From contig NZ_CP049109.1 in the NCBI RefSeq assembly GCF_011057975.1, forward strand, positions 806,001 through 870,000: a stretch of 64,000 nt of DNA. The letters are read 5' to 3'. Positions 33,626 to 41,562 of this stretch are shown in pieces; position 1 is the first letter of the stretch, and every line of letters begins with the position of its first letter. The notes beneath the pieces were generated by a model. The model did not search any database. It saw only the letters and a program-made list of their open reading frames with translations, and was not told the origin of the DNA. Position numbers and translations under genes: made by a program. The stretch is from Sphingosinithalassobacter tenebrarum. Lineage in GTDB: Bacteria > Pseudomonadota > Alphaproteobacteria > Sphingomonadales > Sphingomonadaceae.

Positions 33626-36600
33626 ATGGGGAAGATTCGAAACCGCAGGCGGATGCTTGGCATGGCCATGTTGCTGGGCTCCACCGCCGTCGCCGGTATG
33701 ATTGCGCCGAGTGCGCGGGCGCAGGCGCAGGCCGGGGAAGCGGCGTTCGATATCCCCGCCCAGTCGCTCGCCGGCGCGCTTGATGCGTTCAGCCGGGTCT
33801 CGGGCATCAGTGTCACCTATGGCTCGGCGCTACCCGATGTCGGTTCGCCGGGCGTGACCGGCCGCATGTCTCCGGCAGAGGCGCTGTCGCGGCTGCTTGC
33901 CGGAACCGGGCTCACCTACCGGTTTACCGGCGCCGACACAGTGACTCTCGAACCCGTGCCGCAGACATCGGACGGAACGGTGCGGCTCGGAACGCTGCGC
34001 GTCGAAGGCGCGGCGGGGAATGACGGCGGACGGGCCGCGAGCGGTGGCGCGGCCCAAGGGCCGGGCGGCGCGCCGGATCATCGCAATTATCGCACCGCCG
34101 GTTCGACCGCCTATCGCGGCGAGGAGGCGATTCAGCGGATGCGCGGTACCTCGCCCGGTGACTTTCTGTCGGGAATCCCCGGCGTGCTGAACGGCGACAA
34201 CCGCAATTCGGGCGCGCTCGATGTCAATATCCGCGGCATGCAGGGGATGGACCGGGTGCCGGTGGTGATCGACGGATCGCTCCAGCAATCGACGGTCTAT
34301 CGCGGCTATTCGGGGGTTGCCGGGCGCACCTATCTCGACCCCGATCTGATCGGCAGCGTCACCATTGAAAAGGGCCCGAGTGCATCGGCCGACGGGGTCG
34401 GGGCGACAGGCGGCGTGGTGCGCGCGCAAACCATCGGGGCGAAGGATCTGATCGCGCCCGGCGGGACATTCGGCATCCGCGCCCGCGCGGGCCTCAACGG
34501 CAATAATGTCGATCCGCCCGCGGTCGAGACCTTGGGCACCGGCAACGGCACCGAGGAGCGGTTCGACCGGCCCGGGCTGCTCGATCTCAACGGCTATAAT
34601 TTCAGCCTTGCCGCCGCTGGACGCATCGCGGACTTCGAACTCGTCGCGGCGTTCGCGCGGCGCAAGACCGGCAATTATTTCGGCGGCGACCACGGTACCG
34701 TTCCCGAGGAGGGCAGCGGCATCAACGGTATCGTGCTGCGGCGCTACAATCTGGGCGAGGAAGTGCTTGCCACCTCGCAGGACAACACCTCGGCTTTGTT
34801 GCGCGGCACCTATCGCTTCGGCAACGGCATGGGGCTCGATCTTTCCTATATCCGCTATGAAAGCGATTTCGGCGAGCTGATGCCGTCGCAGATCATTCGC
34901 TTCGGCGGCGCGATGCAGCCGCCGCTCAGCCGCGCCGAAGTCGACACCTATACCGCGCGCTATCGCTGGAACCCCGCCGACAACGACCTGATCGAGTTCA
35001 AGGCGGATCTGTGGGCGACGAGCAGCTATACCAGCATCGAAACGCTGTACCGCTGGGATTTCGGTGGCAATGTCACGGTGGGCGACGCGGCCTATCAGAG
35101 CCAGTCGGATCGCTGGGGGGTCACGCTGTCGAACACCTCGCGGCTGGACCTGCCGATCGGTGCGCTGGAACTGGACTATGGCGGTTCCTATACGCGGGAG
35201 CGGATCATGCCGCCCGACGGCTGGGAAGAGTATAAGGAAAATTCGGGCTATGCGGATTTCGTCGAGCCGCGCGACGGCTGGCGGAACGAATATAGCGGCT
35301 TCATCGCGGCGCAGTTCAAGCCGGCACCCTGGGTCAGTTTCGACGCGGCGCTGCGCTATACCGACACCGTATCGCACGACAATAATCTGGTCGATATCTC
35401 GGTGGGCGACGGCGAACGCGCCACGGGCTATAATCACGAGCATAATACGGGCTTTGCGCCGATCTTCGCCTTTCTGGTCGAGCCGCTGCCAGGGCTGCAA
35501 TTCTATGGCCGCTATGCCGAGGCGATCCGCAATCCCAGCCTGTTCGAATCGACCACGGGCTTCTCGTTTCGCCCCGATCCGCGCAATCCCATCGTGCCCG
35601 AGCGGGCGCGCACGACCGAATTCGGGGTCAATCTGCAGCGCACATCGCTGATTGCCGAAAACGACCTGTTCGAAGCGAAGCTCGCCTATTTCACCAACGA
35701 TATCGACGATTATCTGACGCGCGGCAGCAGCGACGGGATGACGTCGGTCATCAATATCGACAGCGCCCGGTTCCAGGGACTGGAAGCATCGGCCCGCTAT
35801 GATTCCGGCAGCGTCTTCGCCGAAATCGGCGGCGCCTACTACACCTTTATGGAATTCTGCGCGGAGGATAATCTCTGCCGCAAGGGCGGTACGCCGAACA
35901 GCTATATCCCGGCGCATCTGCCGCCCGAAACGAGCCTGTCGGCCCATGCCGGGGTGCGCCTGTTCGACGAGCGGCTCGTGCTTGGCGGGCGCTATACGCA
36001 TGTGGGTGAACGCGACGCCGCGATCGTGAGCTGGGGAGGTTCGCTGACCGTCGTCGACTGGCAGCCCTATGACGTGTTCGATCTCTACGGCAGCTTCGAC
36101 CTCAACGAATATCTGCGCCTCGACATCGCCGTCGATAACGTCACCGACCGCTATTATATGGACGCGCTCACGCTGGGCCTGATGCCGTCACCCGGGCGAA
36201 CCCTCCGATTCGGTATCACCAGCAGCTTCGGCGGCCCCGAGCGGGGAACGTCGCTGGGCGGACGGCTCGCCGCGGCGGAAAGACTGGGGGACAACACGCT
36301 CTTCGGCGGGTTCGACGGCGACTGGTCCGGCCCCTATGTCGGACTCCAGGCCGGCTATGGCCTGATCGGCACGCAGGGCGAAACGACCGCGACCGACGGC
36401 ACTGCTGGCGGCATTCCCGCGACCGAATCCGCCGATGCCTCCGTCAACGCAAGCTGGATCGGCGGCTATGCGGGCTATACCGTCCCGGTCGGTGGCGCCT
36501 GGTTCGCGGGAGGCGAACTGAGCTTCGACATCAGCCGCGGCAGGACGCGCCAATATGCGGTCTCGACCGAGCTCGAGATGAGCTATGAATGCGGCACGCT

Positions 36601-37195
36601 GGGCGTCTGCGATCTGCGCAACCAGGCCGATACCGAATATCGGTTCAACTGGTACGGCACGGCACGCGCGCGGCTCGGCTATTCGACCGGGCGAGTGCTG
36701 CTCTACGGTGCGGGCGGGCTTGCCTTCCTCAACGAACGCCAGACGCGCACGCAATATCGCGACACCATCCATCTCGACGAGGACGGGATCGGTCAGAATG
36801 TGACTCCCGAGGAACCCTATGGCGACCTTTCGGAGCCGTGGTTTTCCGAAAGCGATACCAACACCCGCATCGGCTGGACGCTGGCGGGCGGCGCGGAAGT
36901 GGCGATCGGCAATAATTGGTCCTTGCGCGCCGAATATGCCTATGCGCGCTTCGGCCGTCAGTCCTTCGACTTCAACGACGCGCGAGCCGGGGTGGGCAAG
37001 AGCTTCCTCTACAGGGAGGTGGTCGGCACCGAATGGGGCACTATTCCCGGCTTCGAGGAACTCGGGCCGATCTTCCAGATCCCGATCTACGAGTTCACCG
37101 ACGTCGAAGGCACGTCCGACATCGTCAATGGCCGGCGCGCACGAAACAGGGCCGATATGCACAGCCTGCGCGTCGGCGTCAGCTTTCGCTTCTGA
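33626..37195 (+). CDS. TonB-dependent receptor with STN domain and an extra C-terminal porin-like barrel
   Basis: Very long outer-membrane receptor of 1189 residues. In order: signal peptide ending SARAQ (about 1-33); STN signalling domain (AFDIPAQSLAGALDAFSRVS, about 40-110) for FecR contact; plug (VNIRGMQGMDRVPVVIDGSL); 22-strand barrel whose last strand is PGRTLRFGITSSF (about 855-870); then a second domain (about 900-1189) with Omp25/OmpA-like strands (WSGPYVGLQAGYG, WIGGYAGY, RLGYSTGRVLLYGAGGLAF, WSLRAEYAYARFG) ending DMHSLRVGVSFRF. AAGGGGG before ATG 33626 decides the start. The adjacent haem oxygenase suggests haem or haemoprotein as ligand. The second barrel is unusual. Confidence 0.88.
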   Translation: MGKIRNRRRMLGMAMLLGSTAVAGMIAPSARAQAQAGEAAFDIPAQSLAGALDAFSRVSGISVTYGSALPDVGSPGVTGRMSPAEALSRLLAGTGLTYRFTGADTVTLEPVPQTSDGTVRLGTLRVEGAAGNDGGRAASGGAAQGPGGAPDHRNYRTAGSTAYRGEEAIQRMRGTSPGDFLSGIPGVLNGDNRNSGALDVNIRGMQGMDRVPVVIDGSLQQSTVYRGYSGVAGRTYLDPDLIGSVTIEKGPSASADGVGATGGVVRAQTIGAKDLIAPGGTFGIRARAGLNGNNVDPPAVETLGTGNGTEERFDRPGLLDLNGYNFSLAAAGRIADFELVAAFARRKTGNYFGGDHGTVPEEGSGINGIVLRRYNLGEEVLATSQDNTSALLRGTYRFGNGMGLDLSYIRYESDFGELMPSQIIRFGGAMQPPLSRAEVDTYTARYRWNPADNDLIEFKADLWATSSYTSIETLYRWDFGGNVTVGDAAYQSQSDRWGVTLSNTSRLDLPIGALELDYGGSYTRERIMPPDGWEEYKENSGYADFVEPRDGWRNEYSGFIAAQFKPAPWVSFDAALRYTDTVSHDNNLVDISVGDGERATGYNHEHNTGFAPIFAFLVEPLPGLQFYGRYAEAIRNPSLFESTTGFSFRPDPRNPIVPERARTTEFGVNLQRTSLIAENDLFEAKLAYFTNDIDDYLTRGSSDGMTSVINIDSARFQGLEASARYDSGSVFAEIGGAYYTFMEFCAEDNLCRKGGTPNSYIPAHLPPETSLSAHAGVRLFDERLVLGGRYTHVGERDAAIVSWGGSLTVVDWQPYDVFDLYGSFDLNEYLRLDIAVDNVTDRYYMDALTLGLMPSPGRTLRFGITSSFGGPERGTSLGGRLAAAERLGDNTLFGGFDGDWSGPYVGLQAGYGLIGTQGETTATDGTAGGIPATESADASVNASWIGGYAGYTVPVGGAWFAGGELSFDISRGRTRQYAVSTELEMSYECGTLGVCDLRNQADTEYRFNWYGTARARLGYSTGRVLLYGAGGLAFLNERQTRTQYRDTIHLDEDGIGQNVTPEEPYGDLSEPWFSESDTNTRIGWTLAGGAEVAIGNNWSLRAEYAYARFGRQSFDFNDARAGVGKSFLYREVVGTEWGTIPGFEELGPIFQIPIYEFTDVEGTSDIVNGRRARNRADMHSLRVGVSFRF

Positions 37196-37210
37196 CGGAG
37201 GGCAGACATC

Positions 37211-37801
37211 ATGACAGAGATCCGCGACCTGGTACTTTCGAAACGCCTCAAGGCGCAGACGCATGCGACGCATGACCGGCTCGACGGTTCGATCATGGCG
37301 ACCGGCGCGTTCGAAACGCGCGAAAGCTATGGCTGGTTCGTGCAGGTGCAATGGGCACTGCACCGCGAAGTCGACGCACTTTACGATGCGCAGCGGCTCT
37401 GCGAACTGCTCCCCGGGCTGGAAGCGCGACGGCGCCTCACCGCGATCGAGGCCGATCTGGCCGACCTTGGCCTGACGCCGCCGCCTGTCGATGCGTCGCC
37501 CGTTTTCGACACGGACGCGCCGATCGATATCCCGACGGCGCTCGGTTGGCTCTACGTCGTGGAGGGATCGAATCTGGGCGCTGCGCTGCTGCGCAAGAAG
37601 GCGGCGGAGCTTGGTCTTTCGGACAGCTACGGCGGCCGTCATCTGGCGCCCGCCGCCGAGGGACCGGCGGCGCACTGGCGTGCGTTCACCGAAGCGCTCG
37701 ACGCGATACCGCTGCACCCCGAAGACGAGGCACGGGCTGCAGCGGGCGCCAACGCGGCCTTCGCGCATGTTCAGTCTCTGGTCGACCGCCGCCTTGACTG
37801 A
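37211..37801 (+). CDS. biliverdin-producing haem oxygenase
   Basis: Cytoplasmic haem-degrading enzyme of 196 residues, similar to HemO/BphO. A proximal-His region THATHDRLDG (His21 likely) and the distal helix LYVVEGSNLGAALL with the flexible Gly residues are present. It would release iron from haem taken up by the preceding receptor. GGAGGG lies 8 bases before ATG 37211. It is 15 bases after the receptor gene and overlaps the next gene. Confidence 0.9.
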   Translation: MTEIRDLVLSKRLKAQTHATHDRLDGSIMATGAFETRESYGWFVQVQWALHREVDALYDAQRLCELLPGLEARRRLTAIEADLADLGLTPPPVDASPVFDTDAPIDIPTALGWLYVVEGSNLGAALLRKKAAELGLSDSYGGRHLAPAAEGPAAHWRAFTEALDAIPLHPEDEARAAAGANAAFAHVQSLVDRRLD

Positions 37802-38213
37802 GGAGGAGGAACGCCTCCGGGCCGGTGGCGGCGGCCACGCGAAGCGACCCTGGCGTGCGCTATGGCTTGCGCTCGGCTTCGTGCTGGTCGGCATAGGTCT
37901 TGTCGGCCTGTTCGTGCCGCTGCTTCCCACGGCCGACTTTCTGATTCTGGCGTTACCCTGTTTCGCGCGCTCCTCGCCGCGGCTGGAGGCCTGGTTGTTG
38001 CGTCATCCGCGCTTCGGGCCCGGACTTCGGGCGTGGCGCTCCCGAAGGGCCGTATCGGCGCACGGCAAGATCGCGGCCTGTGTGGGAATGGCATCGGGTT
38101 TTGCGCTGTTCTGGTTCTTCGCGCACCCCACGCCGGGTCTGGCGATCCTCGTCGGCATCGCGCTGGCCGCTTGTGCCGCCTGGGTCGTGCGCCGTCCGCG
38201 CGCAAGGGTGTAA
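37767..38213 (+). CDS. DUF454 (YbaN-like) inner membrane protein
   Basis: Small membrane protein of 148 residues from ATG 37767, or 139 from TTG 37794, which overlaps the haem oxygenase stop by 8 bases. The DUF454 core is LWLALGFVLVGIGLVGLFVP then LLPTADFLILALPCFARSSP, LRHPRFGPGLRAWR and a second hydrophobic pair at the C-terminus. The family's function is unknown, but it often sits beside haem oxygenase. It is translationally coupled to both neighbours. Confidence 0.8.
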   Translation: MFSLWSTAALTEEEERLRAGGGGHAKRPWRALWLALGFVLVGIGLVGLFVPLLPTADFLILALPCFARSSPRLEAWLLRHPRFGPGLRAWRSRRAVSAHGKIAACVGMASGFALFWFFAHPTPGLAILVGIALAACAAWVVRRPRARV

Positions 38214-38215
38214 CC

Positions 38216-39007
38216 ATGTGCTACCGACAAGGCGTTGCGACCCGGCCCGATATGATACGGGCGGACGATGCCCCGGTCATTCGTGAAACCGGTCCGGGGG
38301 GCGGCACGGCCGGTGGCCGATATATCGGTACGCGCTGGCATAATCGCGGCATCGCGATCCTGCTGACTGCCTTGCTCCTGTCCGCGATACTGGCCGTTTC
38401 GATCATACGCTGGTACGCGGCTCCGCCGTCTCCGTCCGATGCTCCGGCGCCGCTCGTCGTTGAATTGCTGCCGCTCGCCGCGCCACCCGATCCGGTGCGC
38501 GAAGTTCCCGAAGGTCCCGCCCGGACGGAACAGGAGGAGCAGGAACCGGAGGAACCGGAGGAGCCTCAAAAGGACATTCCGGTAATCCCTCGCATCCCCG
38601 CGCCGCCGCGCATCGAGGTTCCGCGGGAATTTCCCGAGTCGCGACAGGCCGACCCCATCCCGGAAACAACCGCTCCCCGATCGCTTGCGGCGCCGACGGC
38701 GGCGCTGGCGGCGAGCAACGTCGAGCAGAGCTGGGAAACACGTCTGCTGGCACATCTCGAACAGCATCGCCGCTATCCGGCTGCGGCACGCGCGCGGCGG
38801 GAACAGGGAGTCGTCCACATTCGTTTTCGCATGAACCGGGCGGGAAGGATTCTTTCCGCATCGATTGCGCGATCCTCGGGGTCGAGAACGCTCGATCGTG
38901 CCGCGCTCGCTACGCTGCGTCGTTCCGAACCGCTCCCTCCAATTCCTGAAGACCGCCCTGAAGAGCTGGAGATTTCCGTCCCGGTTGAATTCTTCGTTCG
39001 ACGCTGA
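38216..39007 (+). CDS. energy transducer TonB
   Basis: TonB of 263 residues. A cytoplasmic N-terminus is followed by one membrane helix (GIAILLTALLLSAILAVSII), a proline- and glutamate-rich periplasmic spacer (EEQEPEEPEEPQKDIPVIP), and a C-terminal TonB domain (LLAHLEQHRRYPAAARARRE, GVVHIRFRMNRAGRI, VPVEFFVRR). It probably powers the receptor of the same operon. ATG at 38216 has AAGGG upstream; ATG at 38252 is an alternative. Confidence 0.9.
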   Translation: MCYRQGVATRPDMIRADDAPVIRETGPGGGTAGGRYIGTRWHNRGIAILLTALLLSAILAVSIIRWYAAPPSPSDAPAPLVVELLPLAAPPDPVREVPEGPARTEQEEQEPEEPEEPQKDIPVIPRIPAPPRIEVPREFPESRQADPIPETTAPRSLAAPTAALAASNVEQSWETRLLAHLEQHRRYPAAARARREQGVVHIRFRMNRAGRILSASIARSSGSRTLDRAALATLRRSEPLPPIPEDRPEELEISVPVEFFVRR

Positions 39008-39157
39008 GGGCCCTGCCGATGGCGCGTGGAAGGTGAGCCGGGGGAAAGCGGCGTCGGCAAGCAGCCGCTACCCGGCCTGATTCGACGATCCCGATACCGT
39101 CAAGAACAGCGAAAATCCGCCATTTTCGAATGGTTGCGAATGTCTGTGGGGAGGCGA

Positions 39158-39233
39158 TGGTGCCCAGGGACGGAATCGAACCGCCGACACTGCGATTTTC
39201 AGTCGCATGCTCTACCAACTGAGCTACCTGGGC
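39158..39233 (-). tRNA. tRNA-Phe (GAA)
   Basis: Minus-strand cloverleaf beginning GCCCAGGTAGCTCAG. The anticodon loop CTGAAAA gives anticodon GAA, the T arm is GGTTCGATTCC, and the acceptor CCTGGGC is followed by A and an encoded CCA. It is 76 bases with the CCA, and all stems pair by eye. Confidence 0.96.
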
Positions 39234-39265
39234 ATTCGCAGCGGAATCGCTGGAAGGGCCGCCTC

Positions 39266-39451
39266 CTAGTCGCGATTGTCGGGCGTGTCCAGTCCGCTTT
39301 GCGCCTCGGGATCGACCCGCTCGCCGGGAAGGCGATATCCTTCGCCCAGCCATTGCAGCAAGTCGCGATCCTTGCAGCCGCGACTGCAGAAGGGCTTGAA
39401 TTCGTTTCGGGCGGGATTGCCGCAAACCGGGCAGCTGTCGCGTCGCGTCAT
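39266..39451 (-). CDS. yacG: DNA gyrase inhibitor YacG
   Basis: Zinc-ribbon protein of 61 residues. CPVC near the N-terminus and CSRGCKD about 12 residues later give the four Cys of YacG, followed by LLQWLGEGYRLPG. It is encoded 3' to the RNase-like gene with an ATGA overlap. In E. coli the family member binds GyrB. Confidence 0.9.
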   Translation of the reverse strand: MTRRDSCPVCGNPARNEFKPFCSRGCKDRDLLQWLGEGYRLPGERVDPEAQSGLDTPDNRD

Positions 39452-40404
39452 CGCCTGTCGTCTTGCTCCTGAAATTGCGTGGTGCCGCCGGTGCGGCGAT
39501 GCAGTTCGGCGATCCAGCCGGGTTCCTGCATCAGGCGGCGATAGCGCGGCCCTGCCAGCATATGGGTAGCCGGGGCGGGCGGGGGAAGGCGTTCGAGCAA
39601 GCGCAGTTCGCCGCGCACTGCAGCGCCCGCCGGATCGGCCGCAAGCAGCTCGGGCAGCGACGCGCGCGGGCGGCGGCGAATGATCTGCATAAAGCCGAAA
39701 CCGTTGACTGCCGTCCGTTCGAACGGCTGGGGCAGCGCGGCGTCGAGCGTCTCGGCGACGGCGTTGCGCGCCGCCTTGCCGCCCAGCGTCGGGAAATCGA
39801 CTCCGATCGATCCGCCGATCCCGTGCCGGACGACCGCCGTCGCCACCGCCTGCGCCGCCGCGACTGCGAGCGGTTCGAGCGGTCCCGATCCGTCGACGTC
39901 GAAAATCATCATCGCCGGCGTCACCGCCATGCGCAGCGCGCCGCCGGGAAAGGCGATTTCGCCGGTGCGCGCCTCTTCGAGAATTTCGGACCAGCCCGCG
40001 GCTTCGAGTCGATCGGGTTCATGCGCGCGGCAGCGGCGGACGGGAATGCCGCTTGCGGTGATCCGCGCGAGCAGGTCGGGGCCGGGGGCGGGTGTCGCAT
40101 CGGGTTCGGCGGGAACGGCACGGGCGACTTTCGACCGGCCGGGCTCGGGAATCGCCTCGCGCGTGATGCGCACTGTCAGCCGCGCGCCCTGCGTGACTGC
40201 GCGAGGCGGCGAATCGCACAGCGCCTCCTCGCCGCTGTCGAGTTTCACGCGGCCGGTGGCGCGATCGATCAGCTGCGCTTCGGCAATCGTGTCGACTCGC
40301 GGCCCCGTGCCTTCGGCCTCAATCCGCAGCTTTCGAATCGTGCCGTCCGCGACCAGCGCGGCGCGCGCCTCGCCGATCCCGGCTTCATAGAGCCACTCAG
40401 CCAA
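39448..40404 (-). CDS. short RNase E/G-like ribonuclease
   Basis: Protein of 318 residues with parts of the RNase E/G fold: an N-terminal S1-like region, and a catalytic-type Asp pair in MMIFDVDGSGPLEP, then GGSIGVDFPTLGGKAARNAV. It is much shorter than RNase G (about 490) and lacks the Zn-link CxxC. TTG at 40404 overlaps the maf stop by 8 bases; no ATG is well placed. It occurs with maf and yacG, as similar genes often do, and its RNA substrate is unknown. Confidence 0.75.
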   Translation of the reverse strand: MAEWLYEAGIGEARAALVADGTIRKLRIEAEGTGPRVDTIAEAQLIDRATGRVKLDSGEEALCDSPPRAVTQGARLTVRITREAIPEPGRSKVARAVPAEPDATPAPGPDLLARITASGIPVRRCRAHEPDRLEAAGWSEILEEARTGEIAFPGGALRMAVTPAMMIFDVDGSGPLEPLAVAAAQAVATAVVRHGIGGSIGVDFPTLGGKAARNAVAETLDAALPQPFERTAVNGFGFMQIIRRRPRASLPELLAADPAGAAVRGELRLLERLPPPAPATHMLAGPRYRRLMQEPGWIAELHRRTGGTTQFQEQDDRR

Positions 40405-40966
40405 GCGGCCAGCCCGCCGCGACCAGCAGCGCGCGCGTTTCGAACAGCGGCAGGCCGACGACGCCCGAATGGCTCCCCGCCAGATAGCGGACCAGCCCCT
40501 CGGCGCGGCCCTGAATGGCGTATCCACCCGCCTTGCCGGTGCCTTCGCCGCTGGCGATATAGGCGTCGATCTCGGCATCGCTCAGCCGTTTGAAGGTGAC
40601 GATGGTGTCGGCGATCCGAGTGCGTGCCTTGTCGTCACGGTCGATTACGCAGACCGCCGACAGGCAATGGTGCCGCCGCCCGGAAAGCAGGCGCAGCATC
40701 GCGTGGTGATCGGCGTCGTCTTCGGGCTTGTTGAGAATGCGGCGGCCGACGGCGATGGTGGTGTCGCCCGCGATAACGATCTCGTCTTCCTCGCGGGGCA
40801 CCGCGCGCGCCTTTTCCTCGGCGAGCCGCAGCGCATAGGCGCGCGGCAATTCGCCGGGTCGCGGGCTTTCGTCGAGGTCGGGGCCCTGAATGCGGTCGGG
40901 CGTCACGCCCAGCCGCGCGAGCAAGTCGCGGCGGCGCGGACTGGTCGAGGCGAGGACGAGTTTCAT
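40397..40966 (-). CDS. maf: Maf family nucleotide pyrophosphatase
   Basis: House-cleaning nucleotide pyrophosphatase of 189 residues. LASTSPRRRDLL is the N-terminal motif, EIVIAGDTTIAVGRRIL holds the catalytic Asp, and DAYIASGEGTGKAGGYAIQG is the conserved C-terminal motif. Maf proteins hydrolyse modified or canonical dNTPs and NTPs. It lies between infA and the RNase-like gene. Confidence 0.93.
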   Translation of the reverse strand: MKLVLASTSPRRRDLLARLGVTPDRIQGPDLDESPRPGELPRAYALRLAEEKARAVPREEDEIVIAGDTTIAVGRRILNKPEDDADHHAMLRLLSGRRHHCLSAVCVIDRDDKARTRIADTIVTFKRLSDAEIDAYIASGEGTGKAGGYAIQGRAEGLVRYLAGSHSGVVGLPLFETRALLVAAGWPLG

Positions 40967-40994
40967 CGAGCTACCAACCTTCCCGACCGTTCGC

Positions 40995-41070
40995 GCTGAG
41001 CTTGTCGAAGCGCCGTTTTGCCTTTTCCACCAGTGGGCGAAGGACAGTACGGGGCTTCGACAAGCTCAGC
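40995..41070. repeat. inverted repeat, 16-base arms
   Basis: GCTGAGCTTGTCGAAG at 40995-41010 is the exact reverse complement of CTTCGACAAGCTCAGC at 41055-41070, with a 44-base spacer. It lies between infA and maf, both on the minus strand. The CTTCGACAAGCTCAG word is a common intergenic palindrome in sphingomonads. It may also attenuate transcription, but there is no T run. Confidence 0.85.
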
Positions 41071-41103
41071 CCAAACGGAACGTAAAGCGCCGCCCCGCTC
41101 ACC

Positions 41104-41322
41104 TCACTTGAAGCGATAGGTGATCCGGCCCTTGGTCAGGTCATAGGGCGTCAGTTCGACGAGCACTTCGTCGCCTACCAGCACGCGGATGCGGTTCTTG
41201 CGCATCTTGCCTGCGGTGTGACCGAGAATTTCGTGATCATTCTCGAGGCGGACGCGGAACATGGCGTTGGGCAGCAGCTCAACGACCTGTCCACGCATTT
41301 CAAGCAGTTCTTCCTTGGCCAA
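41104..41322 (-). CDS. infA: translation initiation factor IF-1
   Basis: Small initiation factor of 72 residues (OB fold), beginning with the alphaproteobacterial sequence [20 protein letters not shown] and ending [16 protein letters not shown], full length for the family. The start codon is TTG at 41322, with AGAGG upstream; no ATG is available in frame. The 240 bases upstream, shared with the malic enzyme gene on the other strand, should hold both promoters. Confidence 0.95.
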   Translation of the reverse strand: MAKEELLEMRGQVVELLPNAMFRVRLENDHEILGHTAGKMRKNRIRVLVGDEVLVELTPYDLTKGRITYRFK

Positions 41323-41562
41323 AAAATACCTCTTGTGCTTGCGCGAGCGCGGCAGCCTTTACTCCGGCGCGCGCGAAAAGGAAAGCGGGGGATGGGCCGC
41401 ATTCCGGCCCGAAGTCGCAACTCATATGGGGATGATGTGCAAAGGCGGCAACCGTCCTGTCGCGCAATGCACGCAAGGGACGCCGACGTAGCGTTTTCGG
41501 GGGTAGAATGGCGGCGCGCTCCTGCCTAAAGACCGGCGCGACCAGAAAAGAGAGAAATATCG

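Noticed and set aside
33830..36001. A 723-residue open frame opposite the TonB receptor
   Set aside because: Antisense shadow; no domain motifs.
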